Positions 32,984 to 42,821 of a stretch of DNA of 64,000 bases are shown here, piece after piece (position 1 is the stretch's first letter; each line of letters starts with the position of its first letter). The stretch is from Ashinkailepas kermadecensis (lineage: Eukaryota > Arthropoda > Thecostraca > Neolepadidae), in assembly GCA_034440615.1 (NCBI GenBank), contig JAOTOM010004681.1, positions 102,001 to 166,000 of the forward strand, given 5' to 3'. Under the pieces are notes generated by a model. That model was not told the origin of the DNA. It did no database searches and was given only the letters and a program-made list of their open reading frames with translations. The translations under genes and the position numbers were made by a program.

Positions 32984-34543
32984 ATGAGTCATATTCGCAC
33001 CACGAGGGGTCATTCAGAGAGCACTTTGGCCGATGTTTGGAAACAAGCTGAGGAAAGACAGCGTATTCTGGCTTCTGCGTTACTGGATGAGGCAAATGTC
33101 TATTTAGAGACAAGTAAAATAGAACAGCTGTTCCTGAATGTTTTCAATATTGATCAGTATCCATTTAAGAGCAGAAAGCTTCTGGAACCATTCAGAAATG
33201 CTGACTTTGAGACCCTGGTCAAGTATTACAACAGACACGGTGATTTATCACTGGACCGATGTGAAAACCCGGATGAAGGAAATCATAGCCATCAGCGGGC
33301 GGTAGACCAGTTCGTGGTGTTTAAGAATAGGATACTGAAAGGTATCGACACCAGGCAAGAATGGTTCACACGAGTGAACGGTGTTGAGACATTAGACACC
33401 TGTGCAGTGCTGTTGGATTTCCTGGTGCCCGCAAGAAATCTACACGTAGGTATCCCGGTTGTTGCTGAGTTGATAGAAATAGCGGTGGTCATGTGTCGCT
33501 CTCAGTCTGATACAGAACGTACAGGCAAAGTCATCAAAGATTTGGCAGAACAAAGATTCGGGGGAAAATTCACTGAGCTGAAACCCGAGGAAAAAGATCG
33601 CTGTGCCAAGGAGGTATTTATTAGGTCATTCGATGTTACAGTGTCGGACTTCCCTATTGACCGCGTGATAGAGCAGTGGTTTACCAGCCACTACGGCCTA
33701 TTAAAGCGAGCTGATAGCGCACGACCAAAATATATAACTGACAAAGCATCTTCAAAAGTATCATTTATTCGTTCCTTGTCCAAACAAAATGTACGATACC
33801 AAGAGTTGGGCCGCGGACGAGGTCCAGGTTTGCTGCGTCCGGTGAGAAAAGATCAGGCCCGGAAACAAGCGGGAAAGCCTGACTCACAACATACAGATAC
33901 CGTGGTACACGGCATGGATGGCGAGTTGGTTATACAACGAACTGCTCGGTCACCGGGGGTGGTAGGAAACGTCCCCAATCCGAAGGCGGCCAAGCATTCT
34001 ACACAGAGGACAATATCGACGTACTTCAGTACAGTCGCACCCCACTCAACTGAGGTGGCAGATGTCCACATGGGTTCAGTGCCTTCGTTAGATGAAGATT
34101 ATTCAGACTGTGACAATGACTTGCACATAATCCCTGAAGGTCTTGCAGTCGACAGTGGCGAACCTAATGCTCCTTGTATGGCAGCACCTGAGAGTCATGG
34201 TGTAACTACAGGGGAAGATCTGCGTGCGTGCTTCCCGTACACTAGTCAACCATGTGGTATAGAAAATATTGGTAACACCTGTTTCATGAGTGTTGTCTTG
34301 CAAGTATTACCACTCTTGTCGATTAAACACAAAGCATCGGCATGCCATTTACAGCCTGCTATTCTGCGGGAACTGAATAGTTGCTACAGTCTCAAAGACG
34401 GTGTATTCAATCCGAGAACGCTTCATCAGCTACTGGCTTCAGAGCATCCATCTCTGTTCGGGAATGCCAGGCAACATGATGCATCAGAGGCTTTGGTGCT
34501 AATTCTGGATACCTTGAGCAGGCTGGGTTGTACTCTGAAAAGG
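32984..34543 (+). pseudogene. Composite element G: hAT dimerisation region, linker with PIP-box-like motif, USP Cys box
   Basis: One open frame links two unrelated domains. Residues 150-195 (VPARNLHVGIPVVAELIEIA, then CRSQSDTERTGKVIKDL) fit the hAT C-terminal dimerisation motif, usually S-x-x-ER-x-FS-x-x-K. After a 210-residue polar linker, residues 423-512 start a ubiquitin-specific protease fold. The Cys box is GIENIGNTCFMSVVLQVL with catalytic Cys433, and ARQHDASEALVLILDTL is the QQDAxEF-type box. Within the linker, residues 341-348 read QRTISTYF, matching the PCNA-binding pattern QxxIxx(Y/F)F. USPs remove ubiquitin. A fusion to a transposase is unusual. The start at 32984 is only the first Met; the true protein continues from upstream fragments. 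Confidence 0.65.
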
Positions 34544-34574
34544 GGGAAAAAAAAATTTTTTTTTTGGGTGGGAG

Positions 34575-34614
<40 letters not shown>

Positions 34615-34715
34615 AAAAAAATTAATTAAAAATAAAATAATTTTTATAAAAATAAAAATTAAAAATTTAGTTAATAATTAAAGAAAAAATGTTTTTAACT
34701 TTTTAATTTAATTTA

Positions 34716-34758
<43 letters not shown>

Positions 34759-34870
34759 ATATATTAAAATAAAAAAATATATTAAAAAAAAATTAAATTA
34801 TTTATTTTAACTTAAAATAAAATTGAAAAATTTAAATATAAAAAATAATCATAAAAAAAAAATGTACATG
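34544..34870. repeat. Almost pure A/T low-complexity tract inside the USP domain
   Basis: From 34544 the sequence becomes runs of A and T, with nearly no G or C between about 34576 and 34862. It falls exactly between the Cys-box half and the Cys-knuckle/His-box half of the USP. It may be a real insertion or expansion, or an assembly or consensus artefact. Confidence 0.9.
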
Positions 34871-34961
34871 ATACTTATAAGCGAGATAGTGTTAGAAAGG
34901 AAACAAGAAGACTTTAAAAACAAGGAATAAGGAGAAGGATATCGATACTTCTTGGAGACGG

Positions 34962-35534
34962 ATGTCGATTGAGTGTTCAGAAAGTGGTATATTCCACCTT
35001 TTTTACCAAAAAATTTTAAAAACAACCAAAAAAAAAAAAAAAATTGGAATGTCGTCTGAAGTTTCGTGTCGAAACTGCCACACTAACAGTACCAGCCATT
35101 ATAGTACATATATACATACAGTGTATTGCGACAGTTTGGAAGGAACCATACAGGATGCAATTGGCTATTCAGAGGATGACCTTCCTGATTGGAGATGTGG
35201 CACATGCACACGAGTTGGAGGAACCAAAACCAATCGTATTACAGCTCCACCAGGTATACTGATTGTGGATCTTCAACGTCTAAATTACAATGCGAATAGG
35301 CGTGATAATATATACCCCATTGACAGTATGCAAATCGGGAGCAGTACATATAATTTGACTGCGGTTATATGTCACGATGGACCCAGCAGAGATGAAGGCC
35401 ATTATTGGTGCTACATAAAAAGGAATGATTCCCATTTCGTGTGCAATGACACTTTGGTGCATAAAACCACCCGGATATCAATGAAACGAAAGGATGCTTA
35501 CATTCTAACGTATCAGAAGAGCACTGACCACTAG
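34962..35534 (+). pseudogene. Composite element G: second half of the USP domain
   Basis: 190-residue frame. It carries the USP zinc ribbon (VSCRNC and WRCGTC), the strand GILIVDLQRLNYN, the palm segment YNLTAVICHDGPSRDEGHYW with the catalytic His in GHYW, and FVCNDTLV with the third catalytic acid. Together with the Cys box at 34250-34300 a full C19 catalytic set is present, split by the A/T tract. The first 25 residues are probably not coding (A-rich flank). TAG at 35532-35534 ends the frame. Confidence 0.75.
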
Positions 35535-35639
35535 ATTGCACATACCATTCTAACGCAAGACAATCGTTACCGACTATTGGCCGCTCGATCAATCTTTCAA
35601 AGGGATTGCTAAGAGTCGGCTGGTTGGTTTGTCAATGAC

Positions 35640-36215
35640 ATTCCACGCAACAATTCCTACGATGAATTGTCTGGGAGGTCGTGCTGTCTATGGCAGTCCA
35701 CGCAAAGATCCCTACGAGGAATTGCCTGGGAGGTGAGCCATTCGTGCTGTCTGTGGCAGTCCACGCAAATATTCCTGCGAGGAATTGTCTGGCAAGCGAG
35801 TAGTCTTGCTGTAGATGGCAGTCCACGCAAAGATCCCTACGAGGAATTGCCTGGGAGGTGAGCCATTCGTGCTGTCTGTGGCAGTCCACGCAAATATTCC
35901 TGCGAGGAATTGTCTGGCAAGCGAGTAGTCGTGCTGTAGATGGCAGTCCACGCAAAGATCCCTACGAGGAATTGCCTGGGAGGTGAGCCATTCGTGCTGT
36001 CGGTGGCAGTCTACCAAATATTCCTGCGAGGAATTGTCTGGCTAGCGAGTGGTGATGTAGATGGCAGTCCACGTAAACATCCTACGAGGAATTGCCTGGC
36101 AGGTCATCCAGTCATGCTGTAGATGGCAGTCCACGCAAAGATCCCTACGAGGAATTGCCTGGGAGGTGCGCCATACGTGCTGTCTGACAGACTGTCCACA
36201 ATTCCTGTCGGGGAT
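35640..36215. repeat. About 125-bp tandem repeat made of two 62-bp halves
   Basis: ggcagtccacgcaaagatcc and ggcagtccacgcaaatattc halves alternate, each followed by tacgaggaatt or tgcgaggaatt. gtagatggca recurs at 35811 and 35936. About four and a half units. It starts 100 bases after the USP stop and could be subterminal repeats of the composite element or an unrelated minisatellite. Confidence 0.85.
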
Positions 36216-36557
36216 TGCGGCCACCGAAATGAGCTCTTAGCTTCCTGTGTGCGTCCTATTGTCTAGACCTGAGGGCGCCTTTAGCTTCAGCGTATTAACA
36301 GTCACCTGCCAAGCATATTGTACCATTTTCGGGATGTGGCCACTGATGCAAAACCATTGTTCTCAAATTAGTTTTGAGATTAGCGTTCGATGTCAGAAGA
36401 GCAACACCCTGGATGTGGGGGGGGGGAAATGTAAAATCTAGGTACTTAGATGTATAGTTTGTGGCATGCATTGTTTAACTTCCCAACAAAAGTGCTAGAG
36501 ATGCTCCACTGAAGAAAACGAAACTTCAGCTGGAGTTGTTTTACGCGTCTTTATTTC
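36216..36557. other. No recognised gene
   Basis: Short unique stretch between the tandem repeat and the SINE. Confidence 0.4.
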
Positions 36558-36569
36558 AGTTCCACGTTT

Positions 36570-36660
36570 GGTTGGTTATTGGTTTTACGACACGTCGACC
36601 GTTGAGTCATATAGCGTCGCCAATCTCTCACGCCGATTGGTCGCGGGCGAAGAGTAGCGA
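36570..36660 (-). mobile_element. 5'-truncated SINE with 12-bp TSD
   Basis: Same tail and body as the SINE at 20920 but truncated before the B box. Flanked by AGTTCCACGTTT at 36558-36569 and 36661-36672. Confidence 0.93.
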
Positions 36661-36770
36661 AGTTCCACGTTTAATTTGCTTCAAGCAAACAATTTCATTT
36701 GTCAATAAAAAAAAACAGAAGGAAACATTTTGGCGGTGCAATATCTACAGCTAAGAAAACAAATGGATGG

Positions 36771-37018
36771 AACCCAGTAATAGCAGGGTCACATCACCTA
36801 GTTACCAAATAATTGTTGTTTCCACAGAGAAGCCAGCAAACTCAGCGGTGGCGCGGCCGCGGCAGCCGCGGAGCACGTGGTAGCCGCGGCGGAGAACCCA
36901 GTAATAGCAGGGTCACATCACCTAGTTACCAAATAATTGTTGTTTCCACAGAGAAGCCAGCAAACTCAGCGGTGGCGCGGCCGCGGCAGCCGCGGAGCAC
37001 GTGGTAGCCGCGGCGGAG
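36771..37018 (+). repeat. Tandem duplication of 124 bp spanning a splice acceptor
   Basis: 36771-36894 and 36895-37018 appear identical. Each contains ttgttgtttccacag, a good acceptor, followed by the GC-rich start of the SGNH gene's exon. The duplication therefore doubles the exon start. Confidence 0.9.
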
Positions 37019-37979
37019 GAAACGCAGGCAGGCGTGGTAGGGAGTGGCTGGGCCGAGGAAGAATTGCTAGAGGGTGGGAAGGCGGCAGGGGCGGCCAGGG
37101 TCGTCGCGGTGCCGCGGGCGAACGCCGTGGCGGACCCGGGGAAGGGGGGCGACGCGCTGTTGATGGTGGCGGCGGTGCGCTCGGCCGGCTCACTCCGGTG
37201 GGCATGGCCGTGCCGTACTTCGCACGGCATCAACATCGCGTCGCCCTCCTGGGCGACAGCCACGCGGAGTGGCTGCACCGCGGCCCACACCCGGGTCGCG
37301 TCGTGATCGGGCGTTTGGCGAACACCATCGCTTCGACCTTGACCTGTGCGCCCGCGGCGGCCTTGGGGCCGACTTGGCTGCTGATCCGGACTTGGCGGCC
37401 TGGCTGCGGGAGCAGTGTCTCTGCCTCGTGTCAGGCAACTTGTTTCCCGCCACAGCTGTCCTAAGCTTTGGCGGGAACTGCCTGACACTGGGCAGGGGGG
37501 ACCCGCGCCTGCGGCCGGACGCCTCCGCTGTCCGAGACCTTTGTGTCTCGAGCATGCGTGAGGCTGCTCAGCAGCTTAGGATGCTCCGGGGCCTGCAGGT
37601 GATCCTCCTGGGGCCCATCCCACGCATGCACCTCACCGACGTGGTGCTGCAGGAGTTCCGGGTCCTCGGGGCCCAATACCGGACCCTGAGCAGTGAGCTC
37701 GGGGTCCTGTATTTGGACGTAGAGGAGCTCCTGCAGCACCAGTTGGGGCGTGTCGACGACCGACAGGTGGAAGCACCTGCTCCGAACCTGCCAATGGAGG
37801 TAGGCGCCGTGGATCCGGCTGAAGCTGCGCCTCTCGTGCAGCCCCAGCCAGGATTGGCGGCGCCGCGCCTGCCTGAGACAGTGTTCGCCGCGGATGGCAT
37901 CCACCTGTCGGACGCGGCCCTGGCGGCGGTGTGGTATGGGCTTCAGGAGTGGGTCCTGATGCACCGCGACGGCTCGTAG
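36951..37979 (+). pseudogene. RGG-rich protein with C-terminal SGNH hydrolase domain, one frame break
   Basis: After the acceptor, the first frame has an Arg/Gly-rich region (RWRGRGSRGARGSRGGG and further GRG/RGG repeats) and then the SGNH block I, RVALLGDSHAEW. Near 37300-37340 the coding sense moves to another frame. That frame continues RFDLDLCARGG, AVLSFGGNCL (the GxN block), VILLGPIPRM and finally FAADGIHLS with the catalytic Asp-His, ending TAG at 37977-37979. All SGNH blocks are therefore present but split. RGG boxes usually bind RNA. Hydrolases of this kind occur in host proteins and in some retroelements (CR1 ORF1, some tyrosine-recombinase elements). Which it is here is open. A single base error would explain the break. 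Confidence 0.6.
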
Positions 37980-38004
37980 GTGTGTAGTGGCGGTTGGTCT
38001 GTGT

Positions 38005-38411
38005 TTTATTTTATTTATTTATTGTGGTTTTGGGGCGCATCGACTGCACAGGTCATATAGCGCCCATAACTCAGTCATTTATACATATAAGCGCGTGAAG
38101 GCCATTTCGGACGAGTTATAAGACCATGTCGAATCTGTTCATGATAAAACTGGTACTAACCATCAGTTGGATCAGTATGCTAATGGCCGGTGTAAATCAC
38201 TGAAAATCTCATTTCCAAGAGGAATTTGAAAAGTTGTCCAGAGTGAACAGCGTCAGATTCGTCTCCTAATACTTTCCGAAGCGAGACAGGGGAACGTCCA
38301 AAGTGACGTCTCCGTTCGTGGGCAAGCCGGGGACATGAAACTAAAATGTGTCGCACAGACAATGGTGCCGTGCATTTCGGACACAGCGGCGTCTCGCCAC
38401 CACCCAGAAGA
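38005..38411 (-). mobile_element. LINE 3' fragment E1, 10-bp TSD
   Basis: Encodes only the ORF2 C-terminus (CPKCTAPLSVRHILVSCP, ending VIYTGH at 38180) plus the 3' UTR and tail. Flanked by TGGTCTGTGT at 37995-38004 and 38412-38421. Confidence 0.88.
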
Positions 38412-38597
38412 TGGTCTGTGTAAATATGGTCTGTTAGTTAGTTAGTTATTTGGGCTTTAGGGCGCGTCGACTGCTGTAGTCATTTTGCGCCCATAACTAA
38501 GATATTCATATAAATACAATTAGAGAGTGTCAAGCCTCACACTTTGAGGGCCGCTTAAGTGATGCCACTGTGTTATAGGTTTTACATGCAATGCATA

Positions 38598-39997
38598 TCA
38601 GTGTGGAGTATATATTACCGAGAACGATACATCAGAAAGGAAGTCGATCAGTTGTCCTGGTTGAACATTGCTAGAGTTGTCAGACAGAATATCATTAAGT
38701 GAGTCCACCTGTGCAGATCCAAAGTGATGTCTACGCTCTTCAGCATAAAATGGGCACGAGATCAAAACATGGCTAACTGTCAGTAGTGCACAACATCTTG
38801 TGCACCGAGGTTTCTCGCCACCGCACAACAGATAACCGTGAGTGGCATAAGTATGCCCAATGCGGAGGCGGCACAATACAACCTCTTCTTGTCTATGTTT
38901 AAGGCAGGACGAGCTCCATGGTCTCAGACGTTGCGTAATGGCTCTCAGTTTGTTCGTCTGTGTCGCGTCCCACATTGCCTGCCACTTGTCTAAGAGGAAG
39001 GTGGACACCTCTCGGTAATGGTCCGTGGCAGGAAGTGGCAGCGTAGGAGTGCACGGCGCGCGCGCTGCTCGCTTCGCCGCAGCATCCGCCAACTCATTAC
39101 CGCAAATACCCACATGGCTAGGTGGTGGTGGTGGATTTGTGCTTTAGGGCGCATCGACTGCGTTGGTCATTTTGCGCCCATAACTCTACCTGTCATAACA
39201 TTGTTGTTAGGCGATGGGTCTTACGTCATATCAGAGTGCTTGTGGTGGGCGGTATACTATGTCAAAATTTACTTGTTTTAGGTATGCAAATATATCCCCA
39301 GATGCTACGATCTGAGAATCATCGGCCAGCATTTGTCGCAGCGTCATATCAATACTTTGAAGCCCAAGATAATCCAACACAAGAGCACCCGGCGTTTCTT
39401 GTTGTGAATATTCGTCAGACCGCTTAAAATATCACGCAAAAGGGGGTTAGACGGATAAAATGTGTTCAGGGCCAGAAGGCTGCTTAAAGAATCGGTGAAA
39501 ATAACATGTCGATCTCCCTCCGACACTTCGATGTAGCATAAAGCTTTCAAAATAGCGACAAGTTCCGATGAGTACACAGATGCGTGAGTTGGGAGGGAAA
39601 ACGATCGAATAACAGGGCCACAAACAAAAGCGCTGCCCACACCGTCCTCGGTTCGAGATCCATCGGTATAGGTTGTTCTCCAGCCCTGAAATGATTCAAT
39701 ATGTTCCAGAGCCAGTGCGCGAAACTCTTCTGGGGAAACATCTGTTTTCCTCGTTTTCGCAAGGTATGTATCCACTTCTGGTGCGATAAGCTCCCATGGG
39801 GGAGTCTGCATGCCCTCATCTCTCCGAATTCCTCGGAGGCTGAGCTGACTTTCCTGGAAAAGCTTACGCATCCGCACACCAAAAGGAGCAACACTCAAAT
39901 CTCGCTCCGTTGAAAAAAGGTTTGGTAGTCGTCGCGAAAAAACATGCGAATATGCCGGGTGGTCAGGGAACTGGCGAAGTTTACAAGCATAGCGCAT
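38598..39997 (-). pseudogene. E2 ORF2 remnant: RNase H and zinc-knuckle tail
   Basis: RNase H motifs are YTDGSRTEDGVG, SELVAILKAL, FTDSLSSLLAL and, after the interruption, GNELADAAAK. The C-terminal CRLRIGHT / CTRCCALLTVSHVLISCP follows. Apart from the insertion the frame is open, which suggests a fairly young copy. Confidence 0.85.
39121..39378 (-). mobile_element. LINE 3' fragment inserted within E2
   Basis: A (GGT)n-type tail and the hairpin gggcgcatcgac / tgcgcccataac, followed by about 190 bases of 3' UTR. It splits the E2 RNase H between W-I and P-S-H. No exact TSD was found at this junction. Confidence 0.7.
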
Positions 39998-40015
39998 TCC
40001 GAGTCTGTAAATATG

Positions 40016-40055
40016 TTTAGCTCAGATAGCTCAGATGGCTCAGATGGCTCAGATA
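40016..40055 (+). repeat. Short tandem repeat (gctcagat)
   Basis: Four copies of a 9/10-bp gctcagat-g unit between E2 and a SINE. Confidence 0.85.
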
Positions 40056-40072
40056 GGACTTTGTACGCGTTT

Positions 40073-40196
40073 GATTGGTTGGTTATTGGTTTTACGACAC
40101 GTCGACCGTTGAGTCATGTAGCGTCGCCAATCTCTCACGCCGATTTGTCGCGGGCGAAGAGTAGCGACAAGTGAGACGCGAACCCACAACCTTTCG
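40073..40196 (-). mobile_element. SINE copy, 5'-truncated
   Basis: Tail, body and the B-box region (gacgcgaacccacaacc) of the 20920-type SINE, lacking the A box. gattgg occurs at both ends and may be the TSD. Confidence 0.8.
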
Positions 40197-40377
40197 GATT
40201 GGAGAATGTGAATGCAGTTGTTATTCTGTGGGCCTTGGGATACGTTCGAGATATGTGCTCCAGTGATAATCATGCGTGTACCCGCAACATCATCGTAACT
40301 TCGAAGATTGTCTGTCGGATAATGGTGCACTTCAAGCTCAGATAGGGCAGGGTGGGTCGGACTATGTAGGGGAGACT

Positions 40378-40792
40378 GGGGTCAAATGTAACACGGGGCA
40401 ATTGTAACAGTAGCCATGGTTCCGAAACCCGCTGATGGATGGCGCTGGCGGCAGTACTGAATATGCACAGTCAGCTGTTTCCTTTCCTCACGGGGTTTCA
40501 CGCCGTTGCGACAAGTGAGTCGAGTGCTGTTCACAATTATGTGGTTTTGAGGGTGTGTTGTAAATTTGATGATTTTGTTTAATTATTAGCTCATTCACGT
40601 ATCTCACTAGATATGGATCTAAGAGTTTGATTGAGCGGAGTGGGGCTAATTAGCCAAAAATGTAGCGCCGTAGCTGCCGCCCACGCTGCCGTGTTTTGCA
40701 TCAGTTTCGTCTCTAAGATGGCGCGGCTTGGCGGGGTCAATTGTAACATTTTTGCTGGGGTCAATTGTAACAGTGTTACAATTGACCCCTAT
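40378..40792. promoter_or_regulatory. Left subterminal iterated motif of the Tigger-like element
   Basis: ggggtcaaatgtaaca and gggcaattgtaacag at 40378-40412, then two direct copies of ggggtcaattgtaaca at about 40734-40772 and one inverted copy ending near 40788. Matching motifs occur at the right end (43170-43220). Likely transposase-binding sites overlapping the promoter; inferred from repetition and position. Confidence 0.7.
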
Positions 40793-40868
40793 GGCCATAC
40801 TATTAAGTATGCATTTACTACAGAATGTCGTTGGGCGCTGGTCAATGAATGTTTCCGATTTTCAGACG

Positions 40869-42821
40869 ATGCCTCGCTCTCGAGAACGAACTTCTGACCG
40901 CGGGACCCGCCTGGAGACAGCCCAGGAAGCTGTTGCCGCGGTTATGGAAGGCGGGTTGACGGTGAGAAAAGCCTCAGCCCAGTATGGAATGTGTCATGTG
41001 ACGTTGTCTCGTTACGTGAAACAGAAGAAAGAAGGAATGGATATCACAGTCGGCTACAACCCGCACAACAAGGTCTTTTCACCAGGCGATGAGAAGATAC
41101 TCACTGACTATCTACTCAAATCATCGGAGGCGTTTTTTGGTCTGACGCCGATGGAGGTCAGGGTTCTCGCCTACCAGTGCGCGATGTCCCGAGATATGAA
41201 AGTTCCCAGTTCCTGGACGGATCAGAGACGAGCAGGAGTCGACTGGTTCAACTCCTTTCTGAAGCGGAACCCGCAGCTCGCCATTAGGTCACCGCAGGCC
41301 ACCAGTTTGGCACGTGCAACCAGCTTCAATCGTGAGAACGTGAAGAACTTCTTCGATAAGCTGGGGATCGTCCTCGCAAGACACGAACTTGATCCGTCAA
41401 AGATATGGAACCTTGATGAAACTGGCTGTACGACAGTGCAGAAGCCGACGGCAGTGGTGGCTGGGAAAGGCGTGAAACAGGTGGGAGGACTCACCTCGGG
41501 AGAGCGGGGACATCTCGTTACCATGTGTGCTGCTACTAGCGCAATGGGCAACACTGTGCCACCGATGTTCGTGTTTCCAAGAGTCCGATACCACGAATGG
41601 TTTGTTCGTGGTGGACCGGTGGGTTGTATTGGCACTGCAAACAAGTCTGGTTGGATGACTTCGGAGCACTTCGTGACCTTCATGAAGCACTTCATCCTAC
41701 ATGTGAAGTCGACGCCCGAGTCACCGGTGTTGCTGCTGCTCGACAACCACGTGTCCCATCTCAGTGTGGAAGTCCTAGACCTGGCCAAGGACAGCGGAGT
41801 AATTATGCTCTCCTTTCCTCCTCACTGCTCCCACCGCCTCCAGCCCCTGGACAGAAGCGTGTACGGCCCGTTTAAGAGAAGCATATCTACTCACATGGAT
41901 GCGTGGATGAGAAGCAATCCAGGAAAAACTGCCAGCATCTACGACATCCCACAGATCGCTGCGGAGGCCTGGGTATCGGCGTTTACCCCAAAGAACATCC
42001 AGAGTGGCTTCCGGACAACAGGCATCAGTCCGTACAATCCAGACATATTCACCAACGAAGACTTTGCACCAAGCAACGTTACAGACCGACCCAGAACGGA
42101 ACTGACTGCACTCTCCGCCAGCCATACATCCGAAGGCGAGACCACAGATGACATAGCACATCCTGCAGATTCTGAGCCATCGGGTATCGGACAGGCTGAT
42201 CCACCGGTGATCGGACATCCTGGTCCATCGGGAATCGAACACCCTGGTCCATCGGCGATGGAACAGCCTGGTGCATCGGAGATCGAACAGCCTGGTCCAT
42301 CGGGAATCCAACAGCCTGGTCCATCGGAGAGCCAACAGCCTGGTCCATCAGCGATCGAACAGCCTGGTCTATCAGGGATCGCTTCGACACCGCTCACCCC
42401 TGAAGACATTCGGCCTCTGCCCAAGGCAGGCCCAAGGAAAAGCATCAGTACGGGACGGAGGAAGCGAAAGGCTGCAATTCTGACAGATACGCCAGAGAAG
42501 AGAGCGATCGAGCTAGAACAGAGTCGAAAGAAACGCAAACAAGCACCGAAAAAGCTCAACCTCAGCATGGACAAGCACGAAGAGAAGAAGACGAAGAAGG
42601 CCGGTGGCAAGAGGGCTCGGAAGTCCACCCGCAGGGCAAGCAGTAGTGATGACGCTGAAGAAGTTTTCTGCCTTGTGTGCGTCGAGAGTTTTAATACCAG
42701 TCGATCTAAAGAAAGGTGGATCCGGTGCGAGATGTGCGCGATGTGGGCCCACGAGGCGTGTACCGCTGTCGAAAAGTATGAGGCGTACATATGTGAAAAC
42801 TGTGAATCGGACACCGAGTAG
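40869..42821 (+). CDS. pogo/Tigger-type transposase with C-terminal PHD finger (650 aa)
   Basis: The start is taken at MPRSRERTSD because the upstream in-frame codons read through the ggggtcaattgtaaca repeats. Residues 13-54 form a psq-type helix-turn-helix (TVRKASAQYGMCHVTLSRY). Residues about 70-140 fit a CENP-B-like DNA-binding half (TDQRRAGVDWFNSFLKRNP). The DDE domain follows, with catalytic NLDETG (Asp183), LLLDNHVSH (Asp292) and LQPLDRSVYGPFK (Asp328), so DDD. Residues 446-503 are a run of QPGPS repeats. A Lys/Arg-rich stretch (523-590) is a probable nuclear signal. Residues 601-645 form a C4HC3 PHD finger (C601, C604, C620, C623, H628, C631, C642, C645). PHD fingers read histone tails, so chromatin-guided targeting is plausible but not shown. 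No frame damage is visible. Confidence 0.93.
   Translation: MPRSRERTSDRGTRLETAQEAVAAVMEGGLTVRKASAQYGMCHVTLSRYVKQKKEGMDITVGYNPHNKVFSPGDEKILTDYLLKSSEAFFGLTPMEVRVLAYQCAMSRDMKVPSSWTDQRRAGVDWFNSFLKRNPQLAIRSPQATSLARATSFNRENVKNFFDKLGIVLARHELDPSKIWNLDETGCTTVQKPTAVVAGKGVKQVGGLTSGERGHLVTMCAATSAMGNTVPPMFVFPRVRYHEWFVRGGPVGCIGTANKSGWMTSEHFVTFMKHFILHVKSTPESPVLLLLDNHVSHLSVEVLDLAKDSGVIMLSFPPHCSHRLQPLDRSVYGPFKRSISTHMDAWMRSNPGKTASIYDIPQIAAEAWVSAFTPKNIQSGFRTTGISPYNPDIFTNEDFAPSNVTDRPRTELTALSASHTSEGETTDDIAHPADSEPSGIGQADPPVIGHPGPSGIEHPGPSAMEQPGASEIEQPGPSGIQQPGPSESQQPGPSAIEQPGLSGIASTPLTPEDIRPLPKAGPRKSISTGRRKRKAAILTDTPEKRAIELEQSRKKRKQAPKKLNLSMDKHEEKKTKKAGGKRARKSTRRASSSDDAEEVFCLVCVESFNTSRSKERWIRCEMCAMWAHEACTAVEKYEAYICENCESDTE

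Larger units (their letters stand above)
38429..40005 (-). mobile_element. LINE 3' fragment E2, 10-bp TSD, itself interrupted
   Basis: Starts inside the RT thumb (LGMRYACKLRQF) and runs through RNase H and the C-terminal tail (ending VIYTPH at 38598) to the 3' tail. Flanked by TGTAAATATG at 38419-38428 and 40006-40015. The RNase H frame (39344-39997) stops at CWI and resumes at SHVGICGNELAD (39113 down) because of an insertion at about 39121-39378. Confidence 0.88.
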
